Of a stretch of 64,000 bases of DNA, positions 32,682 to 43,277 are shown piece by piece; positions within the stretch are counted from its first letter, which is position 1; each line of letters opens with the position of its first letter. The position numbers were made by a program, and so were the translations under genes. This DNA comes from Candidatus Kinetoplastibacterium desouzaii TCC079E (lineage in GTDB: Bacteria > Pseudomonadota > Gammaproteobacteria > Burkholderiales > Burkholderiaceae_B): assembly GCF_000340795.1 (NCBI RefSeq), contig NC_020294.1:1-64000 (forward strand), read 5' to 3'. The notes under the pieces are model-generated. The model searched no databases, was not told the origin of the DNA, and was given only the letters and a program-made list of their open reading frames with translations.

Positions 32682-32939
32682 GATTTTATATTGTTAATAA
32701 GAGTTCATTATAATTTATAGTTAATTTAATAACTAAACAAAATTTCTTTGATTATTTGTTATTATGAATATTTTTTAAAATTCAAAAGTAAAGTATAATC
32801 TTATTTATATAAACGATAGTATGAAGAAAAACATTGTTTGTTAATAGACAATTGAATATATCTGATAAAGCAACTCGAAGATTGGTAGCGTATATCTTGA
32901 TTAAGTTAGTAAATATAAATTGCTCCAAGGAGGGGCGTT

Positions 32940-33839
32940 ATGACCATAACTAATAAGTCTTTGGTTTTTACTGAAAAGAAATTACCGTCTTTTAATTTTG
33001 ATACTTTTAATCTTGGTAACCTAGGTACCATAGAGGCATATATATCAGCAGTTAATAAATTACCTATTATTTCAGCAGAAGAAGAAATAGAGTTGGCTAG
33101 AAATTTGAGAGATTCAGGCGATTTATTCTCTGCTAGAAAACTTGTTTTATCGCATTTGCGTTTAGTTGTTTCGATTGCTAGACAGTATTTGGGTTATGGT
33201 TTGCCTCATGCAGATTTAATACAAGAGGGTAATATAGGTCTTATGAAGGCCATAAGGAGATTTGACCCAGAACGTGGTGTCAGATTGATGTCTTTTGCTG
33301 TTCATTGGATAAAAGCTGAAATACATGAGTTTGTTATAAAAAACTGGCGTTTAGTTAAGATTGCTACAACAAAAGCTCAAAGGAAAATATTTTTTAATTT
33401 GCGTAGCATGACTTCCAATAATAATGCGTCACTTAATTCTGATCAAGTAGGAAATATAGCTAAAAATTTGAATGTTCGCCTTGAGGATGTTAGAGAAATG
33501 GAAACCAGATTGTCTGGTTATGATATGTCTCTTGATGGGTATCAGGATGATGATGATAAACCTTATCCGATATCTTATTTGTCTGATGATAAACATGGTC
33601 CTGAGACCTTATTAGAGCAAAATGCAGATGATTTAATGAAGACAAAAGGTTTACAGGATGCTCTGAATATATTAGATAGTCGTTCTCGTAGAATAGTAGA
33701 GTCCAGGTGGTTAAAAGATGATTCAGGACCTACTTTACATGATTTAGCAAAAGAGTTTAATGTTTCTGCTGAAAGAATTAGACAGATAGAATCTGCTGCT
33801 ATGAAAAAAATGCGAAGTTTTTTATTAAATAGAGTTTGA
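32940..33839 (+). CDS. rpoH: RNA polymerase sigma-32 (heat shock) factor
   Basis: Directs transcription of heat-shock chaperone and protease genes. The 299-aa sigma-70 family protein has region 2 with HADLIQEGNIGLMKAIRRFDP near residue 90 and the RpoH box QRKIFFNLR near 147, diagnostic for sigma-32. A C-terminal region 4 has the helix-turn-helix TLHDLAKEFNVSAERIRQIES. The ribosome-binding site AAGGAGGGGC (32927-32936) is the strongest Shine-Dalgarno I noticed in the window, suggesting high translation when the mRNA is accessible. Confidence 0.96.
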   Translation: MTITNKSLVFTEKKLPSFNFDTFNLGNLGTIEAYISAVNKLPIISAEEEIELARNLRDSGDLFSARKLVLSHLRLVVSIARQYLGYGLPHADLIQEGNIGLMKAIRRFDPERGVRLMSFAVHWIKAEIHEFVIKNWRLVKIATTKAQRKIFFNLRSMTSNNNASLNSDQVGNIAKNLNVRLEDVREMETRLSGYDMSLDGYQDDDDKPYPISYLSDDKHGPETLLEQNADDLMKTKGLQDALNILDSRSRRIVESRWLKDDSGPTLHDLAKEFNVSAERIRQIESAAMKKMRSFLLNRV

Positions 33840-33913
33840 TAATTGTTTTTTGAGTTTTTGCTAGTAGTTTTAATAATTAAAGGTTAGTTCTAATTCATTA
33901 CTTTGGAATTTTT

Positions 33914-36421
33914 ATGGATATTGGCTTTATTGTATTTGGATTGGCTGGGCTGTTAACCTTGGTTTGCTTTTTATCTCCACTTGCGGTACGTATAAAGATT
34001 CCATATTCTGTTTTATTGGCTATAGTAGGTTTCTTATTAGGTGTTGTGGTTCATACCCATAATTGGGCTCCGTTAATAGTTTCTGATTTTTTAGATTCAT
34101 TGGGATCTTTGAAAATTTCCTCTAACGCTTTTTTAATAGTATTTTTACCTGTTTTGTTATTTGAAACCGCTTTGTCAATGAGTGTGCGTAGGATATTAGA
34201 AGATATTGGCCCCATTCTTATGATGGCTATTGTTGCTGTCGTTGTTTGTACAATAGTAGTTGGTTTTACATTAAATTCAATTTCTTCTTATGGGTTGGTG
34301 TCTTGTCTTTTACTAGGTTCTATAGTTGCTACAACTGATCCTGTGGCAGTTGTAGGCATATTTAGAGAAGTTGGTGCTCCTAAAAGACTTACTACTTTAG
34401 TAGAAGGAGAAAGTTTATTTAATGATGCTGCCTCTATAGCTTTATATTCTGTTTTATTGGTCGTTTTAGCTGATAATTCTGATTTGTCTGTTAATACAGT
34501 TGTTATAGATTTTATAGTGCTTTTCATAGGAGGTGGTTTGGCTGGCTACGTAATGGGACGTTTGGCATGTTTTCTTTTCTCATGGTTAAGAGATTTTCCT
34601 GCTGCTGAAATAACTCTTACTGTAACATTGGCATATTTATCTTTTTTTATATCAGAACACTATCTTCATGTGTCTGGTGTTGTTGCAACTGTTATTGCTG
34701 GTTTAGTTGTAGGTTCTACTGGTCGTACTAGAATGTCATCTAATACTTCTAAGTATTTGTCAAAATTTTGGGGGCAAATAGGTTTTTGGGCAAATTCATT
34801 GATTTTTCTTTTTTCTGCTATGTTAATTCCCCGTTTTATGGGTACTTTGAATTTGCAAATGTTGGTTCTTATATTGATTGTGTTTGTTGTTACTTTATTG
34901 TCAAGAGCAATAGTAGTTTTCGGCTTGTTACCAATCTTGGGTTTTACTAGATTTGGTACTACTGTCAGCTTACCATATAAAGCTGTTATGTTATGGGGAG
35001 GGTTAAGAGGTGCTGTGTCTTTAGCTTTAGCCCTAGCTGTTACAGAGCATACAATGGTACCTGAGGAACTAAGACATTTCATTGCATTAGTTACTACAGG
35101 TTTCGTTCTTATGACCTTATTCGTTAATGGAGTAACTCTTAGGCCTTTGATAAAGATTTTAAAACTCAATGAGCTTTCTCCTATAGAGTCAACTATAAGA
35201 AATCAGGTTTTAGGGGTTACTTTAGAAGAGTTACAAGAAAGGACAGTTGAGATTGCTGAGGTGGAAAATATTGGACCAGAATCTGTAGAGAGGGTTCAAG
35301 CTGTTTTTAGATCTAGTTTGTCTAGATTGCATGATGTTCAGTTAGCACAAATGAATAAAGATGAAAAAATATCAGCTGGACTTGCAATTTTAGCACAACG
35401 TGAAGAGGAGATGTTTTTAGACATATTAAAAGCTAAAATTATAGATGAAACAGTTGCTGAGTCTTTATTGTCTAGGGCAGAACATTTAGAAGATGTTATA
35501 AGAACAAGTGGTTTGGTAGGTTTTGAATCTAGCATAGAATATGATTTGAGATATTCTATGCTTTTTAGAGTTTCTTTGTGGGTACAGTATGTTTTTGGGT
35601 TTCAATATTTTCTTGCGAAGAATCTAGGTTATCGTTTCATAAGTCTTATGGGTAAAAGATCAGTATCTAAGCGTTTAATATCTTTTGCCAAAGAACAGGT
35701 TTCTCCAATATTAGGGAAAGAAGCTACTGAAATCATTATAAAAGCTCATGAGAAACGTTTGGCTTTTATAGAAAATTCTTTGCAGGCTATGAATTTGCAG
35801 TATCCTTGTTACGCTATGCGTTTGCAGGAAATTTATCTAGGTAGAGCTGCGTTTGAATTAGAACGTATTAGATATAGCGATATGTTAGAAAAATTTTTAA
35901 TAAGTGGTGAAATTTATGATGATTTGATGGAGAAATCTAAGAATAGATGGCGCCATATTAGTATGAATCCTAGGTTGGATACTGAATTAAGTGCCTCTGA
36001 GTTAATAAAGAAAGTTCCTTTCTTTATTGGACTTAGCAATGAATCATTGAAATCGATAAGCAGATTATTAAAACCAATATTAGCTTTACCTGATCAAACT
36101 TTTATAACAAAAGAAAAGAATAATGGTGAAATGTATTTTGTGGCTTCTGGGGCTGTTGCTATGCATTTACCAGATAATACTGTTGTTGAGTTAGGAAGTG
36201 GAGAGTTTTTTGGTGAATTAAGTTTATTTGGACAAGCTCACTTAATATCTAAAGTAACTTCTCTTGGTTATAGTAAACTTTTACTGTTAAATTCCAAAGA
36301 TTTGCGAACTTTCTTATCCAAAGATAATGACTTGAGAGAAAAGATAGAGCATGTAGCAAAACAGAGAATTTTAGCATTGCAATCTACTGTTATACCTGAT
36401 GAAGATTTAGATCCTTCTTAA
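33914..36421 (+). CDS. Na+/H+ antiporter (CPA1/NhaP type) with C-terminal cNMP-like domain
   Basis: Exchanges Na+ or K+ for protons across the inner membrane. The 835-aa protein has an N-terminal antiporter domain with about 12 hydrophobic segments, TTDPVAVVGIFREVG near residue 140, EGESLFNDAASIALYS near 163, and GGLRGAVSLALALAV near 360. A long helical cytoplasmic part (about 430-690) is followed by a cyclic-nucleotide-binding-like beta-roll (about 695-820) with GEFFGELSLFG. The phosphate-binding Arg expected after that motif is absent, so cNMP sensing is doubtful. The 3' end overlaps the convergent Nudix gene by 32 bp. Confidence 0.9.
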   Translation: MDIGFIVFGLAGLLTLVCFLSPLAVRIKIPYSVLLAIVGFLLGVVVHTHNWAPLIVSDFLDSLGSLKISSNAFLIVFLPVLLFETALSMSVRRILEDIGPILMMAIVAVVVCTIVVGFTLNSISSYGLVSCLLLGSIVATTDPVAVVGIFREVGAPKRLTTLVEGESLFNDAASIALYSVLLVVLADNSDLSVNTVVIDFIVLFIGGGLAGYVMGRLACFLFSWLRDFPAAEITLTVTLAYLSFFISEHYLHVSGVVATVIAGLVVGSTGRTRMSSNTSKYLSKFWGQIGFWANSLIFLFSAMLIPRFMGTLNLQMLVLILIVFVVTLLSRAIVVFGLLPILGFTRFGTTVSLPYKAVMLWGGLRGAVSLALALAVTEHTMVPEELRHFIALVTTGFVLMTLFVNGVTLRPLIKILKLNELSPIESTIRNQVLGVTLEELQERTVEIAEVENIGPESVERVQAVFRSSLSRLHDVQLAQMNKDEKISAGLAILAQREEEMFLDILKAKIIDETVAESLLSRAEHLEDVIRTSGLVGFESSIEYDLRYSMLFRVSLWVQYVFGFQYFLAKNLGYRFISLMGKRSVSKRLISFAKEQVSPILGKEATEIIIKAHEKRLAFIENSLQAMNLQYPCYAMRLQEIYLGRAAFELERIRYSDMLEKFLISGEIYDDLMEKSKNRWRHISMNPRLDTELSASELIKKVPFFIGLSNESLKSISRLLKPILALPDQTFITKEKNNGEMYFVASGAVAMHLPDNTVVELGSGEFFGELSLFGQAHLISKVTSLGYSKLLLLNSKDLRTFLSKDNDLREKIEHVAKQRILALQSTVIPDEDLDPS

Positions 36422-37223
36422 TTATATTAAGTGTATCTGTTATGATTATAAAAGCGGCTTCTTCTGTAAATTCTCCTTTCTGAATTTTTGAGATTATTTT
36501 ATTTATATTCATTTTATTTATAATTTCCACCTCACCATCATGGTTTATAGGGTGTTTTTGTTCTAATGAGCAACAAAGAGAGAATAGATCTTCAATTTGA
36601 TAACCTTCCTTTGTTAATTTTTTAATATTTTTTATTTTTTTTATGTTGAATTGATCTATTATATTTAATAGGTCAATTCCGGCTTCTTCGAAACTTTCTC
36701 TTATTAATGCTTCCTCTATGCTTTCTTGATAGCTAACTAAACCTCCAACTAATGTATCCCATTTACCTGGATTGATGTATTTATTCATGGATCGTTTAGA
36801 AACCCAAATTGAATAATTTGACTCCCAGGCATTTAAATGTACTGACCGTGTTTTTAATCCTAAGAATCTAGCTGTGGAACGTTCTATAAATCCTATTGAT
36901 TCTTCTTTGTGGAGAAGATCTATGAGTTCATCATGCCATTTTATTTGTACAGTATTTTTTATTAAAATGGCAATGTCATTCATAAGTAAATTTAATCTTT
37001 CTTTTGATAAAGAGTCGCCTATATATAGACAGTTGTTTATTATTTTACCTAGTTTATTATCTTGTATTTTATTAGATAAAGATTTTTCTATATAACCATC
37101 TGCTCTCATGGATATTTTTAAGGGCATATAATCTTTATGAATTGATTCTTCTAATATATTACTTAGTTCGTAGTGTTTATTTTCTAAATAATGAAGATCA
37201 AAAAAAAATTTTTCTTTTAACAT
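36390..37223 (-). CDS. Nudix hydrolase with DUF4743 N-terminal domain
   Basis: Probably a nucleotide-sugar/thiamine-diphosphate-type Nudix enzyme, as in yeast Tnr3-related proteins. The substrate cannot be told from sequence. The 277-aa protein has a DUF4743-like N-terminal half. A complete Nudix box follows the KWDTLVGGLVSY segment (GLVSYQESIEEALIRESFEEAG, split: G-x5-E-x7-RE-x2-EEAG) near residue 160. The start codon is preceded by a spacer of 144 bp to divergent glmU. Its 3' end overlaps the antiporter gene. Confidence 0.85.
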   Translation of the reverse strand: MLKEKFFFDLHYLENKHYELSNILEESIHKDYMPLKISMRADGYIEKSLSNKIQDNKLGKIINNCLYIGDSLSKERLNLLMNDIAILIKNTVQIKWHDELIDLLHKEESIGFIERSTARFLGLKTRSVHLNAWESNYSIWVSKRSMNKYINPGKWDTLVGGLVSYQESIEEALIRESFEEAGIDLLNIIDQFNIKKIKNIKKLTKEGYQIEDLFSLCCSLEQKHPINHDGEVEIINKMNINKIISKIQKGEFTEEAAFIIITDTLNIIKKDLNLHQV

Positions 37224-37367
37224 AATGTTAATATTGATAAGTTGCTTATTTTTATATGCGTAGTTTATAAAAAATTAATTTTTATTGAAATTGTAATTAT
37301 AGCTTTATAATTAGTTAAGTATTTTACTTTTATTTAATCAAAAGATTTATTTTATAGTCATATTATT

Positions 37368-38756
37368 ATGCTTAATATTGTTATACTTGCTGCTGGGCTT
37401 GGTACAAGGATGAAATCGAATTTCCCTAAAGTTTTACATGCTTTGGCTGGTCGTCCTATGCTGGCTTATGTTATTGATAGTGCCTTAGCATTGAGACCAT
37501 CATCTATAACTATAGTAGTGGGAAATGAATCAAATCAGATTCGAGATTTTGTAAAAAGATATTCATGTGATGTAAATTTTGTGGTGCAAGTTAATCAATT
37601 AGGTACTGGTCATGCAGTTAAACAAGCATTGCCAAATTTATTGGATAGTGGATCTGAGAAAGACTCAACTTTAATATTGTATGGGGATGTTCCTTTAGTC
37701 AAAACAATAACTATGGAGTCTCTTCTAGAAGCACGTAAGAATGGTTTAGGTATACTAACTAGTTTTTTAGATAATCCAAATGGTTATGGTCGTATTATAA
37801 GAGATCATAACGGTTTTATTAGAAAGATTGTAGAACATAGAGATGCAAATCAGATTGAGCTTAATATAAAAGAAATAAATACAGGTATTATTGCTGTTCC
37901 TACTGTTTTGTTAAAAAAATGGATAGTAAATCTTAATAATGATAATAAACAAAAAGAGTATTATCTTACTGATATAGTTGGTATGGCTGTATCTGAAGGT
38001 GTTTTTGTTGGTTCAAGCAGACCAAAAGAAAATTGGGAGATTCTAGGTGTTAATAATCATGTACAACAAGCAAATTTAGAAAGAATATGGCAAGAGGAAC
38101 AAGCCAAATTAATTATGGAGTCAGGTGTTACTTTAGCAGATCCTAAGCGTATAGATATCAGAGGTACGTTAGAATGCGGTAAAGACGTTTTTATAGATGT
38201 AGGATGTATTTTTGAAGGAGTTGTTGTTTTAGGAGATAATGTGCGTATAGGTCCTTATTGTATTTTAAAAGATGTTTGTATTGCTCGAGATTCTATTGTA
38301 AATGCTTATAGTCATTTATGCGATGCAAATTTAGGTAATAATGTTCAAATAGGTCCATTTTCTAGATTGCGCGATTGTATTGATATTGATTCATATTCTA
38401 AGATAGGTAACTTTGTTGAAATAAAGAATAGTAATTTTGGAAAGTTAAGCAAGGCTAATCATCTTACTTATATAGGTGATGCAGATATTGGCTCAAATGT
38501 AAATATAGGAGCCGGTACTATTACATGTAATTATGATGGATTAAATAAATTTCGTACTATTATTGAAGATAATGCTTTTATAGGTTCAGATTCGCAATTG
38601 ATAGCACCAGTTATGGTAGGTAAGGATGCTACAATAGCTGCTGGTACTACTTTAACTAATGATGCTCCAGAAGGGCAATTGACATTATCTAGAGTTCGTC
38701 AATATTCTATACCTGATTGGACTAGACCTGGGAGTGGGAATTCTAAAAAAGATTAA
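37368..38756 (+). CDS. glmU: Bifunctional GlcNAc-1-P uridyltransferase / GlcN-1-P acetyltransferase
   Basis: Makes UDP-GlcNAc in two steps for peptidoglycan and LPS. The 462-aa protein has the pyrophosphorylase domain with LAAGLGTRMKSNFPKVLH at residues 6-23 and a C-terminal left-handed beta-helix of hexapeptide repeats (from about 255). The helix includes the acetyl-CoA/catalytic region NFVEIKNSNFG and NIGAGTITCNYDGLNK near 380. Full length. It works directly upstream of MurA and downstream of GlmS, whose gene follows after about 220 bp. Confidence 0.97.
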   Translation: MLNIVILAAGLGTRMKSNFPKVLHALAGRPMLAYVIDSALALRPSSITIVVGNESNQIRDFVKRYSCDVNFVVQVNQLGTGHAVKQALPNLLDSGSEKDSTLILYGDVPLVKTITMESLLEARKNGLGILTSFLDNPNGYGRIIRDHNGFIRKIVEHRDANQIELNIKEINTGIIAVPTVLLKKWIVNLNNDNKQKEYYLTDIVGMAVSEGVFVGSSRPKENWEILGVNNHVQQANLERIWQEEQAKLIMESGVTLADPKRIDIRGTLECGKDVFIDVGCIFEGVVVLGDNVRIGPYCILKDVCIARDSIVNAYSHLCDANLGNNVQIGPFSRLRDCIDIDSYSKIGNFVEIKNSNFGKLSKANHLTYIGDADIGSNVNIGAGTITCNYDGLNKFRTIIEDNAFIGSDSQLIAPVMVGKDATIAAGTTLTNDAPEGQLTLSRVRQYSIPDWTRPGSGNSKKD

Positions 38757-38978
38757 TTGTTAATAGATTTTTATTTATAGTTTGCAATTTAAAAATTTTA
38801 TTTTGGTTCTCGTGTATTCAATATGTTTATATTAATAAAGATAGTTCCTATGGAAATGATAGTTTTTTTAGCAAGTATACATAATTATCTATAGTTTAGA
38901 ATTTTATAACTACAGAATATTTTTTTATTTTGATTGATAACTTATTTTGATAAATTAGATTTAGAACTAGAGGTTTTT

Positions 38979-40811
38979 ATGTGCGGTATTGTATGTGCAG
39001 TTTCTAATCGTGATATATCTTCAATATTATTGGAAGGATTGTCACGTTTAGAGTATCGTGGGTATGATTCTTGTGGTATTGCTTTATTTGATAATAAGGA
39101 ATTAAATAGAATCAGAAGTATGAAAAGAGTTCTTGATTTAAAAAAACAATTAATAGAATATCAATTTACAGGTTGTATAGGATTGGCTCATACTCGTTGG
39201 GCTACACACGGAATACCATCATATAATAATGCACACCCTCATTTTTCTAGTAATGAATCTGGGAAACCTCATATTGCGTTAGTTCATAACGGTATAATAG
39301 AGAATTATGAAGATTTTCGTGATAGCTTAGAAAATATTGGTTATAGATTTGAGAGCCAAACAGATACAGAAGTATTAGTACATTTGCTGAATCATTTATA
39401 TACAGGAGATATATTTGATACAGTACAAAATGTTATGAAGTTATTGAAAGGATCTTATGCTATTGCTGTTTTTTGTTCTGATGAGCCTGATAGAATTGTA
39501 GGAGCTAGACAAGGAGCTCCATTAGTAGTTGGTGTCGGTGAAGGAGAAAATTATTTATCTTCAGATAGTCTAGCAATATCAGATAAAGTAAAAGAAATAA
39601 TTTATTTAGAAGATGGTGAAATAGTAGATTTAAGAAGACATTGTATAAATGTTATTAATAAAGATGGTTTTCTGATAGAAAAGTTGAGACATTCAGCTGT
39701 TAATTTTGTTTTAACATCAGAACTAGGTAAGTACCGGCATTATATGCAAAAAGAGATTTTTGAACAACCTATGGCCGTTGCTGATACTCTACATGGTTTG
39801 GATAGTTTGTCTATGGAAATCTTTGGAAGGGGTTCTAGTAAATTATTTAAAACAATAGATTCTGTTTTAATTGTAGCTTGTGGTACAAGTTATTATGCTG
39901 GTATGACAGCAAAATATTGGATAGAATCTTTAGCTAAAATAAGAGTTGATGTTGAAATAGCTAGTGAATATATTTATCGTGATAGTGTGCCAAATGTCAA
40001 TTCTCTTGTGTTAGCTATTTCACAATCTGGTGAAACAGCTGATACATTATCAGCATTGAAACATGCCAAATCTCTAGGTATGAAGAATACAATGTCTATA
40101 TGTAATGTTTCTACAAGCTCTATAGTTAGAGAGAGTTTATTAAATTACATAACAAGAGCGGGTATTGAAATTGGAGTTGCTTCAACAAAAGCTTTTATTA
40201 CCCAGTTAACTGCACTTTTCTTGTTGTCTATATCATTAGCAAATTCACGTGGATTATTAACTAATGATCAGGAAATTATTTTTTTAAAAGATTTACGACA
40301 TTTACCTTCATCTATAGGTGCTGTGCTTTCTTTAGAGCCTTTTATTATGGAGTGGGCTGAGTATTTTTCTAGTAAGGAAAATGTGTTGTTCTTAGGTCGT
40401 GGAAGACATTATCCTATAGCCCTAGAGGGAGCTTTGAAAATGAAAGAAATTAGTTATATTCATGCAGAAGCTTATCCTGCTGGTGAACTTAAACATGGGC
40501 CATTAGCTTTAGTTACTGAACATATGCCAGTAGTAGTTGTTGCGCCAAATGATGCTCTTTTGGAAAAAATAAAATCAAACATGCAAGAAGTTAGAGCACG
40601 TGGTGGTAATTTATATGTTTTTGCTGATAAATATAGCAAGATTTTAAATGACTCTGGTATTAAAGTCATTCATATGCCTGAATGTTATGGTATTCTTTCT
40701 CCTATTTTATACGCTATTCCACTACAACTTCTGTCTTATCATACAGCTCTAATATTAGGTACAGACATAGATAAACCAAGGAATTTAGCTAAGAGTGTGA
40801 CTGTTGAATAA
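38979..40811 (+). CDS. glmS: Glutamine-fructose-6-phosphate aminotransferase (isomerizing)
   Basis: Makes glucosamine-6-phosphate from fructose-6-P and glutamine. I start at the ATG at 38979 because the N-terminal nucleophile cysteine must follow the initiator Met (MCGIVCAV); an AGAGG ribosome-binding site precedes it. The 610-aa protein has the class II amidotransferase domain (HTRWATHG near 85, [11 protein letters not shown] near 109) and two SIS domains (CGTSYYAG near 310, SQSGETADT near 355). The C-terminus ends [12 protein letters not shown]. In Bordetella-type genomes an Lrp-family regulator often sits between glmU and glmS. It is absent here. Confidence 0.97.
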   Translation: MCGIVCAVSNRDISSILLEGLSRLEYRGYDSCGIALFDNKELNRIRSMKRVLDLKKQLIEYQFTGCIGLAHTRWATHGIPSYNNAHPHFSSNESGKPHIALVHNGIIENYEDFRDSLENIGYRFESQTDTEVLVHLLNHLYTGDIFDTVQNVMKLLKGSYAIAVFCSDEPDRIVGARQGAPLVVGVGEGENYLSSDSLAISDKVKEIIYLEDGEIVDLRRHCINVINKDGFLIEKLRHSAVNFVLTSELGKYRHYMQKEIFEQPMAVADTLHGLDSLSMEIFGRGSSKLFKTIDSVLIVACGTSYYAGMTAKYWIESLAKIRVDVEIASEYIYRDSVPNVNSLVLAISQSGETADTLSALKHAKSLGMKNTMSICNVSTSSIVRESLLNYITRAGIEIGVASTKAFITQLTALFLLSISLANSRGLLTNDQEIIFLKDLRHLPSSIGAVLSLEPFIMEWAEYFSSKENVLFLGRGRHYPIALEGALKMKEISYIHAEAYPAGELKHGPLALVTEHMPVVVVAPNDALLEKIKSNMQEVRARGGNLYVFADKYSKILNDSGIKVIHMPECYGILSPILYAIPLQLLSYHTALILGTDIDKPRNLAKSVTVE

Positions 40812-40856
40812 TATTACTCATCGTAATTTAATTGTTTGAATTGCGATGAGTAATAT
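40811..40856. terminator. Bidirectional terminator between glmS and trpC
   Basis: A 13-bp perfect stem (ATATTACTCATCG / CGATGAGTAATAT), extendable by about five more pairs including one T-G, sits between the convergent glmS and trpC stop codons. It is followed by ATAATTTTTTATTG on the + strand, so it can terminate glmS, and by symmetry it can serve trpC. Confidence 0.75.
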
Positions 40857-40864
40857 ATAATTTT

Positions 40865-41656
40865 TTATTGCTTAGATAGTAATTCTTTTAATTTTTCTCC
40901 AGGATTATTAGATTTCATTAGAGTCTCTCCTATAAGGAAAGCATTTACATTATTTTGTTGCATAAGTTTTATGTCTGATGAGGAATTGATACCACTTTCT
41001 GTTACTATAATTTTATCTTTTGGAATATGATTTAGCATACTAATAGTAGTATTTAAACTTACCATAAAGTTTGTTAGATCTCTATTATTGATACCAATAA
41101 GCTGTGTTTTTAATTGAAGTGCTATCTCTAACTCTTTTAAATTATGTGATTCAATTAAAACATCCATTCCTAGTTCTATTGCAGTATTTTCTAATTCAAG
41201 TAATTGTTTTAGGTTTAGAGCACCTGCTATCAGTAATATACAGTCAGCTCCCATGGCTCTAGATTCAACAACTTGATAATTGTCAATTATAAAATCTTTA
41301 CGTAATATAGGAATAGAACAGGCAGATTTAGCCTCTTTTAGGTAAACAGGTGATCCTTGGAAAAATTTATTGTCAGTTAATACTGATATGCAAGTAGCTC
41401 CATTTGATTCATATATGGAAGCTATTTTTGTTGGATTAAAATTTGTGCTGATAATTCCTTGAGAAGGAGATGCTTTTTTAATTTCTGCAATAATTGCAGG
41501 TATTCCTTCCTTTATTGTTTTTTTTATTGATTGAGAGAAGTTACGAATATCGTCGTTAGTAATATTTTTTAATAATTCATTTTCACTGTAATTTTTTTTT
41601 GATTCTATAATTTCTTCTTTCTTTGTTTCTATTATTGTTTTAAGAATATTGTTCAT
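40865..41656 (-). CDS. trpC: Indole-3-glycerol phosphate synthase
   Basis: Closes the indole ring from CdRP in tryptophan synthesis. The 263-aa TIM-barrel protein has the catalytic Lys/Glu set in [12 protein letters not shown] near residue 57, [13 protein letters not shown] near 90, [12 protein letters not shown] near 110, GINNRDL near 185 and [11 protein letters not shown] near 212. It is monofunctional (no TrpF fusion) and overlaps trpD by 4 bp (ATGA). It is last in the trpEGDC run. Confidence 0.97.
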   Translation of the reverse strand: MNNILKTIIETKKEEIIESKKNYSENELLKNITNDDIRNFSQSIKKTIKEGIPAIIAEIKKASPSQGIISTNFNPTKIASIYESNGATCISVLTDNKFFQGSPVYLKEAKSACSIPILRKDFIIDNYQVVESRAMGADCILLIAGALNLKQLLELENTAIELGMDVLIESHNLKELEIALQLKTQLIGINNRDLTNFMVSLNTTISMLNHIPKDKIIVTESGINSSSDIKLMQQNNVNAFLIGETLMKSNNPGEKLKELLSKQ

Positions 41657-42684
41657 TTTATAAATTTCCTAGTATATTTACAAAATTCTTCTAGTTTATC
41701 TCTAGCTGAATGATTTTTAATTGTTTCAAATGCCATGGATATACCTTGATGTATGGTTCTAGCTTTATTGCCTGTATATATGGCTAATCCAGCATTTAAA
41801 GCAACAATATCTCTAGCAGCCCCTTCTACGTTATTTAATGCTTCTAATATTAAATCTTTTGATTCTGATCTATTAGCAACTTTAATATTTCTATTAGAAG
41901 TCATTGGTATACCAAAGTCTTCAGGATGAATTTCGTACTCACTAATTTTTCCATCCTTTAATTCACCAATCATGCTTGCGCTACCTAATGCTGCTTCATC
42001 CATTCCTTCTTTGCCGTATACTATTAAAACATGTTTTGCTTTTAGTTTTTTTAGTACTCGTACTTGTATTCCAACTAAGTCAGGATGGAATACTCCCATT
42101 AATTGATTAGGTGCTTCTGCTGGATTTGTTAAAGGTCCTAAAATATTAAAGATTGTTCTTACTCCTAGTTCTTTTCTTATTTTGGCTATGTTTTTCATAG
42201 CATTTTGATAAATTGGAGCAAACATAAATCCTATACCAGTATTTTCAAGACATTCTGCTACTTGTTCTGAGTTTAGTTCTATATTTACACCTAGTTCTTC
42301 TAACACATCAGCACTTCCAGATAGAGATGATGCTCCTCTATTTCCATGCTTAGCTATTTTAACTCCAGCAGCAGCAGCTACAAATATTGAGGCTGTGGAA
42401 ATGTTAAAAGTGTTACTATTATCACCTCCGGTACCGCATATATCCAAAAGATCATCTTTATAGTTTAATGAAATAGGAATTGAAGATTCTCTTAGAGCTT
42501 GTGCAGCAGCAGTAATTTCTTCAATGGTTTCTTTTTTTACGCGGAGTCCTATAAGAATAGCGCTAGTGATTTGTGGTGATAGTTCACCTTTAATAATCAT
42601 ACGCATGATATGTAACATTTCATCGTAAAATATTTCACGGTGTTCTATGCAACGTGTAAGTGTTTCATTAATTGAGATAGTCAT
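41653..42684 (-). CDS. trpD: Anthranilate phosphoribosyltransferase
   Basis: Attaches PRPP to anthranilate. I begin at the ATG at 42684 (MTISINETL), which lies 10 bp after the trpG stop. A longer in-frame reading would start inside trpG and has no family similarity. The resulting 343-aa protein has [17 protein letters not shown] near residue 84, [21 protein letters not shown] near 112, and the GVFHPDLV segment. Normal length and complete PRPP-binding loops. Confidence 0.96.
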   Translation of the reverse strand: MTISINETLTRCIEHREIFYDEMLHIMRMIIKGELSPQITSAILIGLRVKKETIEEITAAAQALRESSIPISLNYKDDLLDICGTGGDNSNTFNISTASIFVAAAAGVKIAKHGNRGASSLSGSADVLEELGVNIELNSEQVAECLENTGIGFMFAPIYQNAMKNIAKIRKELGVRTIFNILGPLTNPAEAPNQLMGVFHPDLVGIQVRVLKKLKAKHVLIVYGKEGMDEAALGSASMIGELKDGKISEYEIHPEDFGIPMTSNRNIKVANRSESKDLILEALNNVEGAARDIVALNAGLAIYTGNKARTIHQGISMAFETIKNHSARDKLEEFCKYTRKFIK

Positions 42685-42694
42685 ATTAGTTATG

Positions 42695-43264
42695 TTATTT
42701 TTTAATTGCAAGAAAGTTTTGTAGTAATTCATATCCATATTCACTTAAAATTGATTCTGGATGAAATTGAACTCCAAATACTTGCAAGTTTTTATGTTTT
42801 ACTCCCATGATGTCTCCATCAAGAGTAGTTGCCGTTATTTCCAAACATTCTGGAAGTGTTGATGGGTCTATGGTTAAAGAGTTATATCTTATAGCTGTAT
42901 ATGGGGAAGGTATATTTTTAAATATGTTTTTTTGATTGTGTTGTATTTGAACTGTTTTCCCATGCATTATATTTGAGGATCTAATTATTTTACCACCATA
43001 AGCTTCTCCTATGGATTGATGTCCTAGGCACACACCAAGTATTGGTATTTTCCCTGCAAATTCTATTATAGTGGAAATTGATATACCAGCTTGAGATGGA
43101 GCACATGGACCTGGAGAAATACAAATATGATCTGGTTTTAGATTTGATATCTCTTTTAGAGTTATTTTATCATTTCTAAATACAAGAACCTCTTCTCCTA
43201 ATTCTCCAAAATATTGGACTAGGTTGTAAGTAAAAGAATCATAATTATCGATTAGTATGAGCAT
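42695..43264 (-). CDS. trpG: Anthranilate synthase component II (glutaminase)
   Basis: Class I glutamine amidotransferase that gives ammonia to TrpE. The start at 43264 gives [14 protein letters not shown], the canonical TrpG/PabA beginning, 13 bp after the trpE stop; the longer frame overlaps trpE. The 189-aa protein has the nucleophile in [15 protein letters not shown] near residue 80 and the His/Glu pair in [13 protein letters not shown] near 170. It could also serve folate synthesis as PabA, as in many proteobacteria with a single such gene. Confidence 0.95.
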   Translation of the reverse strand: MLILIDNYDSFTYNLVQYFGELGEEVLVFRNDKITLKEISNLKPDHICISPGPCAPSQAGISISTIIEFAGKIPILGVCLGHQSIGEAYGGKIIRSSNIMHGKTVQIQHNQKNIFKNIPSPYTAIRYNSLTIDPSTLPECLEITATTLDGDIMGVKHKNLQVFGVQFHPESILSEYGYELLQNFLAIKK

Positions 43265-43277
43265 AATTTTCCTATGA

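Noticed and set aside
34666-35169. A 167-codon open frame antisense to the antiporter gene
   Set aside because: It mirrors a conserved membrane-protein gene, has low-complexity Thr/Lys-rich content and no ribosome-binding site. It is best explained as a shadow of codon use in the real gene.
37201-37215. Nine-A homopolymer near the start of the Nudix gene as a phase-variation tract
   Set aside because: It encodes three phenylalanines in frame. Such runs are common at this base composition and nothing points to switching.
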